A DNA stretch of 64,000 nucleotides from Sclerurus mexicanus (taxonomy: Eukaryota; Chordata; Aves; Passeriformes; Furnariidae): NCBI GenBank assembly GCA_013396755.1, contig VWZF01005257.1, positions 306,483-370,482 of the forward strand, written 5' to 3'. Positions 1-12,600 of the stretch are shown one piece after another. The number at the start of each line of letters is the position of its first letter. Positions within the stretch are counted from its first letter, which is position 1. The position numbers and the translations under genes were made by a program. The notes beneath the pieces are model-generated. The model was given only the letters and a program-made list of their open reading frames with translations. It was not told the origin of the DNA and made no database searches.

Positions 1-1622
1 CCCACATTCTCAGCTCTGAAGTACTTTAAGATGAAATAGAAATAACAAAAAAGTACTCTGTCATTTCTATTATCTGCTTTTTTATTTGATTTTTCTTTTT
101 CTTATTTTCAAATGTTTGCTGATTCACAAAAAACTAACCAACAAACAAAAAAATAAAGAGAAGAAAACAAAACAGATAATTTGGCAATTTTAAGAGAAGT
201 TTAACTGTTGGGGAAGTACTCCATTGTGGACCTGTCAACCAATTCCTTATATTACAACAGAGAGTATATTCTTTTCACTCTTAAAATTTATATGCAAGAG
301 ATTTTAGCTCCAATATACCAATATATGTATGTCTATACTTGTGAAAGGAAGGTCATTGTCTTCAGCCTTATTTTGGCTTATTTTTGAATTCAAGACCAAA
401 TTGAGGACTAAACTTTTTGAACAAAAAGTCAATAAATCACCAGCTTTAAAATTACTATAAAATTATTGTCCACACATTCAGCATTCAGCAGTTGTTTTGC
501 CTTACTGCTATTAGTACTATTAGTATTTCTTTCTACTACTGATAGTAGTAGTACTTCTTCAAATGAAAAGATTTTAAAAAAGGAAAAATAGATGTTATAT
601 ATAACCAAAATAACATGAATGTAAACTATTTCATGCTTCCACCAATTGACATTCAGTACAGATTCCCAAATAATTTCAGATTTGCTTGTTCTCCAGATAC
701 AGATCCTCTCTGTCCAGAATATCTGTGTGTGCTATGGGAGCAGCAGGCCCCATGCAGCTGGCAGCATCTATTAGCCTTCTGTATGTGACTGATACTGCGG
801 CACTGACTGAATGACTGCAGACTGCTGCTGTGGGGAAACTAAACGAAACTAACATTTTTCCACTGAATTTTCCATCTTATGTAGATGGAAATATATACAT
901 TTTAATATATGTATTTGTAACTATTAAAATTATTTCATCCTTAAAGACAGTACCTTGCAGAAGTTTTTCACAATTATTTACTTTTGTCAGATTTCTAGAG
1001 CTCTATCGGCCAAGATACAGAAGTTAAGATTACATCTAAAAGCAACTCAAATAATTTACATCTTTGCAAATTAAATCTTCTTGCAGACAGTCTCTTCCTG
1101 AAAAACAGCACACAGGGCAAGTGAAAGAAAGATGAATGTATTTAGAACAGAAGAACATTTACATTTATTTATCATTATTATTTGTATTTGCAACATCACT
1201 TCCACTTTCTTGAAAGTCCTTGCTCCTTTCACACTTCATTAACATAAGATTCCTTTCAGACATCAAAGTGGCTGCTGTACTCACAGAAGGGTAAGTGATA
1301 GTTTCACCATTTCAGGGCAGTCATGGCATATAAGGAAAGAGTTCAGTAGTTAAGTCAATCCACAATGACAGATTTGGACAGCCCTTCTCTGTGAATATCA
1401 TTTAGTAGAGTGTGAAAAGCAATGATATCTCATACTACAAAGCTTGGATCAGCAAAAGACCGTCCTCTTTCCCTCCCTCCACAAAAATCCCCAAAAAAAA
1501 ACAAAAACAAAAAAAAAAAACCACCCAAACCAAAACATAGAAACTTATCTTTTACTCTTCTGAAGAATGTGTTTTCCTAGAAGGAATAAGGTTTTGATTC
1601 AGGGAGTATGGAAAGATTTATG

Positions 1623-1678
1623 GAATCACAGAATTCTCTGAGTTGGAAGAAACCCACAGGGATCCTCGAGTTGAACCA
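1623..1678 (-). mobile_element. CR1-type LINE 3' fragment (short, old)
   Basis: The text from 'gaatcacagaattctctgag' through 'ttggaagaaaccca' resembles the reverse complement of the avian CR1 3' end (AATCATAGAAT..TTGGAAGGGACC). It is short and diverged. Confidence 0.55.
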
Positions 1679-1750
1679 GAAACTTCTACTGAGAAGGCAA
1701 TGCCTTTTCTACATACTCTGTAACAACTAATGTTTGAGAGCTTTCCTGCT

Positions 1751-1834
1751 CATTCATTCATTCATTCATTCATTCATTCATTCATTCATTCATTCATTCA
1801 TTCATTCATTCATTCATTCATTCATTCATTCATT
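1751..1834. repeat. (CATT)21 microsatellite
   Basis: An uninterrupted 84-nt run of CATT units. Any open frame over it (Ser/Phe/Ile/His-type repeats) is an artefact of the repeat. Confidence 0.98.
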
Positions 1835-4800
1835 TTCCTCTAAAATAAATCAAGAATATGATTCTACGTGGATGGCAAGAGTGTTAGTGGACTGGACACT
1901 ACCAGGAAATTCGAGCAAGTAGTTTGTCTTCCACTCTAGAGATACCCAGGAAGAAATCATATAGCAAATAAGCAGGTGGAAAAACTTTATACTATGGGGT
2001 TTATGAACATCACTCAAACCAATAGCTACATCCATCCCTCAGGGAATCAGCAGAACAAAGCTAAACCTTTCTTTTAAAGTACAACCAGTATCAAGTGCCT
2101 GGAACATTTATATCAAGAGGTAGTCCCTACTTGATTCTTTGCTTAGATTCTTTGCTTGGAACTGAATATGTGCTTTGCTTTCAGAAATGCTCTCCCCAGA
2201 CAGAGAAAATAACTGTTTCTTTTGTAATGGTAAAGAGAAAGACTTTCTCTTTTGTCTTGCATTCTTTTGCAATGGATGGGGAAAAAAATGAATTATATCA
2301 TGAGAGAAACAGAAGGAAAGTAAGTCCTTTGGGATATTGATAAGACACAACTGTCTATGTATGTCCGATATTTTGGGTCTAGATTATAGCTATGCTTGCA
2401 TTTCACATTAAAGATGAACATTAAAGAGTAGCTTAAATACAAATGATAAAGACTATTCTTAAATTTTTTGATATGTTACATGTGTTCTGACCACATCATG
2501 CATTATTCTACTAAAGAAATTTGGGCTGGAAATATCTAGCTTCTGGACCTTGATTTGTCTTAAGAGTAATGAGAAGCACAGCAGGTACAATGCAGATCAC
2601 AGTGGTTCAAAAATCAATACATATTGGGACATAAAATCTAGACACCTCAAGATTTTAAGAAGGAGCAGTAAGGCTCCTGCAGGCCTTGGATGTCACCAGA
2701 ATTAAGTAGTACCCATCACAAAAGTATCAGATTTGTAATATTTGGCATTTGGTGCCTAATTTTTGCCTTATGTATGAGATAACTCTTCTATATATTAATT
2801 CTGTTTGATCTGTGGTATTTGAATAAACTACATACCTAGTTTTATAGAAGCATATGAAGTTTCATTGTGAAGTTGTTCTAGACCAGGTCTCAATGAATCC
2901 TGTTTATCATTCCTTCTGCATTGATACTGTCCTTGGCAAGTGGCCTCAGTCAGTGATGCAGAAAAGTGCACAAGTTAGTATTCAGCTAAAGTGCAGTTGG
3001 GATCCCTAATGACTCACACTATTATATAATTGATTGAGATCAACTAAAGGAAAGAAATAAGATCATTACAAAAACCTCAGTATTCTCTCAGTCTTATAAT
3101 GCTTGTGCTCTGAAGACAGAATCCCCTGTTAGATACTCTGAAATGTCTAATGAAGGCTGTTGTAGCAATTTTGATGATATTTGCAATTAAGAAGCTTCTG
3201 GCTATTCTAATTGTTCCACCTGTTTGGAAAAGGGATAAAGGCCAACAAAATGTCAAAACAAAATTAACAGATAAGCAAAAATTACAGATGAGGATGCGAC
3301 ATTTAGCTCAGTCAGAATTACAGAGTATTTTTAGGTCAGGGTTAATAGCCAGTGTCTGACTTCTACACCCAGAAACTGCTGCAGATGATGGATTAGGTTT
3401 ACTGGTATATTTTAACAGATTGGGGCAGCAAGGATTCCTGGTAATATTTATCTCAAACATCAGCATTTCTTTATTTCTAATTAATCTAAAGCTCACTTGA
3501 CATATTATCAGAGGTTTAATGAAATTTGAGGTTTGATATTCAGAAAGAGTGATGCCTTAGAGAACACAAGAATCACATTGGAGATTTTCTAGAAGGAAAT
3601 AATGTATATTGGTGATATTCATTTATACCATAAATATTTTCCCTTCTTTTTTCATAACTCCTGGTTGTCTAGATATTTAATTTTCAAATCATATGCATCA
3701 ATGAATTCTCTTTATCTAAATCCTGTAGCAGTGGTAGATAGCCTACACTACACATGCCTTATGGAGAAAACACTCTTGTAATTCCAATGTATGATGGCTA
3801 CTGAACAAACAAAAAAATACAGGGTGCTCAAATAGCTAATTCCATCTACTGAGCACCATCAATGGCAACTTTTCTCAGGAGAGAAGAATTAGAAAACTAG
3901 GGTTATTTGAAAAGTTAGACAGGTGTGGCCATCTGAAACAAATAGATTTAAAATCCAAAGTAATGTGGTAGCATATTTAATTATTTCTATAAACAAGCAA
4001 CAGAATAGTAATGAAGACTCAGCTGTGCACGTACACTGTGTTTGATCCTTGGGTTGGGAATAGTTTCTGTTTTCAGTCCTGCACTGGTATTCTGCATGAA
4101 ACTTTTATTCCAGTGTTAGTCAGAGTCAGAAAGCTACTCAATACAAATGAGCATACAAGCACATAACATACCTTACAGTTCAAAGACAAAGAAGGAAGAA
4201 CATGAAAAGGCGTGGAAGAAATGCACCCCATCTAAGACATCAAAAGGAAGAAAGAGCTGGGAAACCTATAAAATATTTGAATAGGAATTACGTCTACAAA
4301 TAGAGACCTTTCCTTATAAAAACACTTCTGCAAATGCAGTACAAAAAAAATTGACTTTTGAAAATTCAGATATAATGGAAGTATACAGCATAGACATAAA
4401 ATTGCTGCATAACAAAAAGAGAAATCCTTGTCATCTTTTGCATTTTGTATATTTTAATGTTTTCCTGGTTAGCATATTTAATTTCTTTATTTTTATACAA
4501 TTCATAGTACAGATTCCAAAATATTTTGTTTGGTTTTAAAACTAAATAAAATTAATAGTGTTTCCCCAATTTAATCTTCTTGTCTGATACAATATATCAA
4601 ATTGAATTTACCTCTTTAACGAATGCTTCAAAGGAAATTTGTCCAGTGGGTTATAGCTTTCAACATTTTTCTTGCAGGTAATGGAATATATAAATCACAT
4701 TTCACTCAAGCATTTTATGGTATGTCATCACCAAATATCCAAAGAAGTACAAACCTTAAACATTAAAAGTGAAACAGTTAACTTGCAGATAAATCTTCAG

Positions 4801-7198
4801 AACTTCTCAACTAAAAATTATTAGTAAAGGTCTAAGTGTTAGGGATAAGAACTGAAAACTACCACATATTAGATTCTTTCTCATCTTTAAGATAAATACA
4901 AACTTATTTTAGTTGGGCATAAAGATAAATTTCAGTACTCCCATTTATTATTTTAAATCATAGAAAAGGTAGCTATAATAATGCATGAAGAAGGGCCTTT
5001 TTTCACCTTCATTGCTTAGGGAAAAATGTGAATATATTTCCCTCACTTAAATAAAATACATGGCTGAACTGAGATTTAAATTAGAAATGTATTTCTGAAC
5101 ACAAAAATATGACAATGCTGACTATTTAATAGCTGATGACTATAATTGTCATACTTGAGTTGGCCTTCCATTCTCTAAAATAGACTTCTTTATGTATCAC
5201 ATCACATTACTGAATACTGACAATCTTCAATATATTTAACACATTAGGAAAAAAATACATAGTTTCTTGTGGGTTTTACTTCAAGAAAGTACGTTTGAGA
5301 TTTTCAGTTTGGTCTGACTTTTTTTTTTTTTTTTTGGCTAATTATGGGGAAAAAAACCAAACAAAAAACACAAAGAAACCAACCCACCATAAAACAAAAC
5401 AGAAATTTTGTGGAAATTTAAATCATGTCTCCTGTCATAAGAGTTACCTTATAAAAGATAGTCTAGAGTATTTCCCTGATAAGGTCATAAGAAGGACATA
5501 ATTTAAATTCTGTTGTTTGGTTGACTTCTTGTTTTTATTGGTTTGGGGTGTTTTTTTTTGCTTAGGTGGCCATATGTTGCCCCCTCGCCCCAATGAATAT
5601 GACATGTATATAAATTGCTAGGAGACTACAAGCTACCTTTTGTTATTGCTAGACTGTGCAGGACAACAACACAGTATGATTTCTTCACTATTAGAATTAT
5701 TTTGAACTTTAAGGATTTCTCTTACTCTCTATGGCTCTAATGTACTACAGTTTTCAAAAGCAATGCACATTCAGCATGTAAAAGCAAGCAGAGTGGGGAG
5801 GGAAGTCTGCACATCAACAACTCCGAGTGACTGAATCTTTGGAGTTTCTGAAGCATGCAATCAAGCTAGGAATATCAGAGAAGTTTAAGCCACTATTGGG
5901 AAAAGAAATTGGAAATGCTATTTGATAATTATGTAGCTGCCATGTAGTATTAACACTTTCTCAAAAAAAAAAAAGGAAATAACTTCTTTTTTTTTCTTAA
6001 GTAGATGCTGTTGGTATCTTTTCTATCTCTTGTTCTGCCATCCAAAGGTTTCTTCATTTTGGCATTTCTGCGGATTGAGATTTTTACAGACCATGAAAGC
6101 AAAGGAAAAACTCATGCAGTATCTACAAGCGGAAAACTTTATTGTGAGCAAAGATGATGGCTTTAATTTTCCTCTTAATATCAGACTGAGTATTTCAGGT
6201 ACAGCAGGAAATCTATACATTTCCCTTAACTTCAGATCTTATTTTGTAGCCTTGGTTTCAGACTTTTGGGAAAAGTTGAGGAAATTTAACAAAAATGGAG
6301 TGGAGAGGAGATTTGACATACTGTTTCACATGGAGAGATTTATTCCTCACTTTTCAAGAGCTATTACTGAAAAAAAAAAAAAGAAACCAAAAAACCAGAA
6401 TTACATGTGCTTTTTTAATTTCCATTTTTATTGTCAATCAGGCAAAGAAATTCTCAGTATATACTTAACAGAGACTATTGAAACTGTGTAAAAAAACCAA
6501 GTCACTAAATTATAACCACTCGACTACAATATCCAGGCAAATATTTCTTCTACCACATTCAGAATTGCTATGCAGTTGATAGTGTTGGCATGTTCATAGA
6601 TACCATCTGACACCACACTTTTTCAAAATCTTCTGAAGGTTGGTCAATCTCATTACATAGGGGCATGAACTACAATGATACTACTGAAATACTATTGCTA
6701 CATAACTGAAAATTCTGCAGCACCAGCAAAATTATCTTACCACAAAACCCCACTAACACTTGCTACTAAAAATAATGGAGTACCAGAGGAAAATAAGGGA
6801 GGGATGGGAAATGTCAGTAGATCCTAAATTCTTGGGAGGAAATCCAAAATTCAGGGACAGTTTCATTATGCCAACACACGATTTCCACTCCTAAAACACC
6901 TGGAGAAGGTTAACATTAAAACAGGATCAATCATCTGAAGAAGATACAGTACATTTCCAATAACCCTAACATTTCAGTTGGGAGGGCTGGGTGTTGGAAA
7001 AAAAGGTAAAAGTCATCTGTCCTTTTCTAATTCAGATCTAGTGACAGAAGTTTCCTAGCAACATTGAATCAAAAAGACACAGCTGTGGAATTAGAGCTTT
7101 TCCCATAAACCTAAATGCACACAATATATATGAGAATATTTTTGGAATGTGAAAAACAAGAAAAATATTTGGTCATAAAAACAAATTGTTATTAATTG

Positions 7199-7204
7199 TT
7201 TATT
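7199..7204 (-). terminator. candidate polyadenylation signal AATAAA (distal)
   Basis: A second AATAAA on the gene strand, about 80 nt beyond the proximal one. Which is used cannot be told. Confidence 0.35.
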
Positions 7205-7277
7205 GAGTTTTGCAGCCTTTCTAATCTGGCTTTTGGATCTCTGATACCAGAACAACATCAAGAGTAGTAATACTAAA

Positions 7278-7283
7278 TTTATT
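7278..7283 (-). terminator. candidate polyadenylation signal AATAAA (proximal)
   Basis: The plus strand reads tttatt, AATAAA on the gene strand, about 655 nt after the stop codon. Confidence 0.4.
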
Positions 7284-7326
7284 ATTAAGAAAAGAAAAAA
7301 GGGGGGGGGGGGAAGCGATGAAACAC

Positions 7327-7330
7327 NNNN
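7327..7330. other. assembly gap (NNNN)
   Basis: Four Ns flanked by an imperfect duplicate: ggaagcgatgaaacac before and ggaatcgatgaaacac after. A G12 run at 7301-7312 precedes it. This looks like a failed join or homopolymer sequencing problem rather than biology. Confidence 0.9.
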
Positions 7331-7937
7331 GGAATCGATGAAACACCTCAGTTGATTGGTAACAATTTAGTTACTCCACAACCTCCACAGTTTTCATTGC
7401 CTCACAGCTAGGGAAATATGAGTGCACGAGAACTGACCTGAGCCACAACAGTGGGGCTCAGGGGCCCAATGCCTGTTAGGCAAGACATAAGGCACATCTG
7501 CTGCCATGTCTTTACAAAATCCCAAGGACAGAACAATTCATGCAGGGAGAGAGATTTGCTACAAGTGTGGTAGCCCAGGGAGATCTCAGAAATACACATC
7601 ACAAGAAATCAAGAGAAGAGTGAGTGAAAGTACATCATTTATAAAACAGCTTGACTGAGCAAGTAAGTCTGATTACCTTCACTGTGCAACTATTGTCACC
7701 ATGGCTCCAGGGGGAGCATGTTCATTTGTCACTTCCACCTACCATATCTCAAGACGTACAAGTATTACATCGAATGCATCCCTCAGCAGCTGGCTGGCAG
7801 TCTGCTTTCTGGCACATCTCAAATCCTTAAATAAATGCTCAGGACTTTACGCACTGCTACTCATCACCCTATTTCTAAGCTCTTTCAAAGTGTTGGCTTT
7901 AATACCCTGGCTTTGGGTTTTCCCAGGTTACTCTTCA

Positions 7938-9618
7938 TCACAAGTATTTGCGTTTGAAATAGGTGAGAGTGCTCCTGCTGGGGCTCCAGGGCCTGCGGGA
8001 CCCTGCCAGGGCCAGGGTGCTGCCAGAGGGGCATGATCCGGAGCGGGTCAGGGTGCCATAGGTAGGGGGAGAGGTGGAGCGGGGTAGGGTGGTATAGCCA
8101 GAGCGGGACAAAGTGTTGTAGGAGGAGCGGGACAAGGAGCTGTACAGAGGGCGTGTGAGAGTGCCGTAGGTAGTGCGGGATGAGGAGTAGCCCGAGCGCC
8201 CCTCGGGGCTCCACAGTGATCGGGAGGTGGGAGTCCACGCGGAGTAGGAGCCCGAGCGAGGGGTGGTATCATAGGAGGGGCCCCACTGAGAACCGCACAA
8301 TGAGCGAGACCCCGGGGTGCCCACGAGGCGGGAGATGGAGCGAGAGGTGGGGGCATAGAGGGAGTGGGCTGCGGCAGCTGAGAAGGGGCGTGGGGATGGG
8401 GGACAGGGGAGGCAGGCTGTTGCCGACGAGTCCAAGGGCTGAGCGGCGGGCGAGCTGGCAGGGCGCGCCCCTAGCGAGGCAGAGGTGGGGGAGCACAGCG
8501 AGTGGGCTGCAGGGGGTCCTACGGGGCGGGGGGCTGGAGAGCACAGCGAGTGGGCTGCCGGGGGTCCCACAGGACGGGAGGCGGGGGAGCACAGTGAGGC
8601 GCTCCCCGTCTGCAGCCCTGTTGGGGGCGTGCTACGCTCGGCAGTGCGGGGCACTGGGGAAGCCACTGGGCAGGGGCTTGGGGAGCACACACCACGGGCT
8701 ACCGGGGCACTCAGGGGTTGGGAGGGCAGGGTGGCCATTGGGCCACATGGAGGCTGGGTGGTGGGAGAGGGTGTGGAGCCACAGACAACATGCGAGATGG
8801 AGGCACCAGGCACTGAAAGGGGAGCTGCAGTTGGCATAGGACTACCAATGGTGTGGACCACTGGAGAGCACATGGAATAGGATGGTGGAGCAGACATATG
8901 CGTAGGGACTGCCTGGGTTGCCACAGTGGGACTGGGACCAGCCATGAAGTGGGTCAGCAATGCACTCACCGCATTATTCGCGGGCACAGAGACAGAATAG
9001 GACATCGGCCCCCCTCCACCTCCACCAGGCAAGTGTGTGGGAGCAGGACCTGACTCGAACACCACGTGAGGCATAGGGGTGCACACAGGGTTGGATGCTG
9101 GGGTAGTCATAGAGCCATACATGGCTGGAGACATCGGAGTACAGGTAGCAGGAGGCACAGTCTCACACATGACACGGAACCCAGGATCGCATCCCATCTC
9201 AAAACCAGAAATGATGTTTGGATTGAATCCTTGGTTGCAGATGGAGTTGCATAAGGGATGACCCGCAGGGAGGTACACGAAGTCGTACACAGGCTGGCCT
9301 CCTGCACTGCAGTTCGGGTTGCACACTGGGATACATATATATTCACACATAGAGTTGAATGCAGGGTCTGCCACAGGGACAGGCCCAGAGCCATTCATGG
9401 GCAGGGAGCCGTTCTCACACACTGGGAGTGACCCATTCTGGCTGACAGGCAGGACACCATTCTGGCCTGCAGAGCAACACACTTCAGCCTTAGCACATCC
9501 CTTGCAGTAGGCAAACTTGTGGCATCCAAAGTTGGCCAGGAGCCGGTGGCTGCCAAGCCTGTAAGGTGTGAACTCCACAATAGTCCGTGCCTGTTGGTTG
9601 GATGCCAGTGTTCCCAAA
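7938..9618 (-). CDS. transglutaminase-like exon 13: end of barrel 2 plus about 513-residue tail
   Basis: Residues 652-1211. The first 46 or so codons complete barrel 2: VEFTPYRLGSHRLLANF and the KF...KG pair align with TGM2's MDLLPLHMGLHKLVVNF and its KLKAVKG. The frame then stays open for about 513 codons. The early tail is Cys/Asn/Pro-rich; then come Pro/Ser/Thr/Ala-rich sequence with a six-Gly run, a 16-residue tandem repeat, and an Arg/Ser/Tyr-rich end with an 8-residue tandem repeat, finishing KRKYL. It has no Lys for 511 residues. The acceptor follows a long pyrimidine tract ending in TCCAG. The exon is markedly richer in G+C than its surroundings. Confidence 0.9.
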
Positions 9619-12600
9619 CTGGAGCAAGAGAAAGAAAAGAATTAGGACCCTGGGTAGCTCAGATACCCAAAGTGCTACAAGATGAGTGAAAAAATTAGGT
9701 ATGATTTGCTATGACACGTTTTTACAGACAAACTGTTATGACAACTTTGTTATTCTTGTCTTACTTAAAAAAACCCCCCACATTCTTTGTTTTGAAAAGC
9801 ATGGTAAAAACTTCTGTCCCAAGACAAAATTTGGAAAACTCCCGTAGTCAATTTTGTAATTGGAACTGGAAAATCATTTGTGATACTCTCTTGAATTGTT
9901 CAAAAACGCTGTAACCTTCTGCCTCAAAGATGTATTTACTGCTTCCCATTTCCAGCAGTCTAAATTCGATCGGGCAGCTTTGAGGAATCAAGTTCATTAT
10001 TGTTCAGTGAGAACAACTCCTAATTGCTTCCCCTCAAAACTAGCCATACTTTTGTCAATTCTCCTTGTCATGAAGAGCAGCAATGCATATTAATGAACAG
10101 CTACTTTTCCCAGGAAAACTAACTGGAAGTTTCCAGTTTCCTGTGATTAACATGTCATGAGTTTATAACGCATATTGCTATTTCTCATTGTTGTTCTCTA
10201 ATTGTTCCTATATGTGGTGCCAGTTCATGAATACTTAGAGAATTCTATTTTAAACTCAACAGAATTTTAAGGGACTCAACAGAATTTTAAGGGACTCAAC
10301 AGAATTTTAAGGGACTCAGGTACCACCTCTTTTAAAGACAAGAGTGCATTCCCTTTCAGTTAGATATTTAATACACCCACTTAAAATAAATCTTGAGAAA
10401 AATGAAGCAGCAGTAAATCTTGCCAGTTTTAAATGATCTATCAGTTTCAAGAGGAGTAAGGCTTTTAATGGAGTCTCAGAGTAATAAGGCACAAAAAGTC
10501 CTGTTTGGATGTTAAACATGAAAAAGTCAGAACTATTGTCTTCCTCAAAACCTGCTCTGACCTCTCACACCTTACTCAATCCCCAATATTATCCCCATTT
10601 AAAGAATTGATGATCTTACTCAATGGTCATTGGCTCTTTGAATAAACCACAGCCTTCTAATGTCATTACACAGTTTTTCATATCTTCCTGGAGAGGATTG
10701 CAGAAGGAGATCTCTGCAGTACATGGTACTTTCAGTCTGGGTTGGCTCAGTAGCTAATCAGAAAATAAACAAACACATTTTATGTTTTGTAACCCTTACA
10801 AAATTAACAGTTAAGTAAATAAATGTAAGAAATAAAATAACAAAAAGGATTATTCATACACGTTTCTTTCTGATTTACTTCTATGATCTCTATACTTTAA
10901 GTCAACTCTTTTACTTTAAAAGTCACAGCGATCTTGCTAAAATAAAAATATAATAAAAGAAAAATATGCAGTATTTCAAGTTTTTTGGTGTTGTGGCTAG
11001 GAAGTAGCCAATAAGAGTCCTTAGGTCTGTTCCTTAGATCACAAATCCTATAAGTAAATTTCTTTACCTTTACAATAACAGGTGGTCTGTTGATCACAAT
11101 ATCCCTGCTCACCATCAGAACTTCTCCACACTCTGGGTCTGAGACAGCAACTACTTTCATAATGTTGTGATCACAGAGATAAGGCCCATATTGACTATAT
11201 GATATACACAGTGGAATTTTTTTCACTGTAAAAGAAATTTATTTTATTATTTATCTGATTTTTTATTAATATTGTCACTTCCCTTCCTCCTAAAATTTAA
11301 CTGAAAGTTACAATGGCTTAATTAAATATCAAGTTATAACACAGCATCTTTGAAAGCAGACAGGGTTTTTCCTAACTTAGGGTGATACATTGCCATCTTC
11401 AACAATAAGCTTCACCATTTTCAATTAATGTATCAGGAGATCAGTTGTTGTTTATTAGTAGTAGTAGTAGCAATAGTAGTAGTAGTACTCAAAATTTGGA
11501 AGCTTTCATTTCAGTACAAATCTTCAAGCAATAATTCAAATAGATAATTCTGACAGACAACTGCAACTTGAAACCTTGTAATCAGTATAGAGTCCAGAAT
11601 TGAAATTTGATTGGAAACAGTTTTCAAAAGAATCTCTAAACCTTGAGAAATTAAGGAACGATTACAATTTACCTGTCACTATATATATAGTATTGAGTCT
11701 GTGTTGAATTTTGAGTGATCACCCTAAAGGGAGTTCAGCTGCTAGCAGTTAACACAGTATGTGTTTCACTTCCCACCTCTATTAGGAAGTCTCCACAAGT
11801 ACTAAAAACTAGCAATCTCCTGAAAAGAACAGGGTATTAGACAATTTCACCTTCTTACCTTCTCTTGGACCCAGTGTGACATTCACACTGTCTTTCCAAA
11901 ACTGATCCATTGGGCAACCACTGTAGGTTATAATTTGTGCACACAAATTAAATTTCAGGGTTTTGTTTTCATTACGCAAATTTTCAAGCAGCCAGTGCAG
12001 TTGGACATCTTCACCATACATTGGGCAGTTAGCCATCTTTAACCTCATGTTAATACCAGAGTCACTCAGAAATGGGTTTTTCAGAGACGATAACTCTCTG
12101 TCAATGTGACAGTTGGAAGCATTGCAGTACCCTGGGTGAATTCTTCTGTAAGCCCGGTAATAGGCTTCTTTGTTTTTCACAGAACCTGTTGAAGAAGGTA
12201 CATGCTAATGAATCTGCTGAAGGTGCAAGAAGCCTATCATTATTCTATGCAAATAATAAACATAATTAAATTTGTTGCTTCTCTTTTCTGGAGCCTAAAA
12301 TTGCAGGTTGGTGTAGCACAAATCCACCAGATAATGAAACACGAGATACAGCAGTCTGAATACATAGAAAAAAATAGATGTCTCAAGAAAAAAAAAAATA
12401 AAAATTTTACTTTTAAGTAGTTAAAGATGGTCATGCAAATCTCAAAATGAATTGTTAGTAAAACTCAAAATATAACTCTCTATAAGATGTCAATATTAAA
12501 TGCCATCAGGCCTCTCAAAAGGCAAAATACACTACTCAAAAAAAGAAACTATTAGTTTTCTTTTTTGCTCCTTTTAAAAAGGAAATTAAAACCAACCACC

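Larger units (their letters stand above)
1..7198. other. gene-poor flank downstream of the transglutaminase-like gene
   Basis: AT-rich sequence with scattered stops in all frames. Apart from the microsatellite, the CR1 scrap and A-rich tracts listed separately, I see no exon-like segment, RNA gene or mobile element. The longest open frame (6030-6491, plus) has no recognisable motif. Confidence 0.6.
7199..7937 (-). other. probable 3' UTR of the transglutaminase-like gene
   Basis: This lies directly after the TAA/TAG-terminated exon 13. Two AATAAA signals read on the minus strand at 7278-7283 and 7199-7204 could end the transcript. The 4-base gap and a G12 run fall inside it, so its exact sequence is unreliable near 7301-7335. 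Confidence 0.5.

Noticed and set aside
1734..1922. Open frame encoding a Ser/Phe/Ile/His repeat
   Set aside because: Produced entirely by the (CATT)21 microsatellite.
6030..6491. 153-codon open frame on the plus strand
   Set aside because: No recognisable domain; runs through an A-rich (poly-Lys) tract; no splice or promoter context; AT-rich composition like its surroundings. Probably chance.
8180..8880. Long plus-strand open frames (up to 219 codons) opposite the tail exon
   Set aside because: They are shadows of the G+C-rich, stop-poor tail repeats; no start context or family motif.
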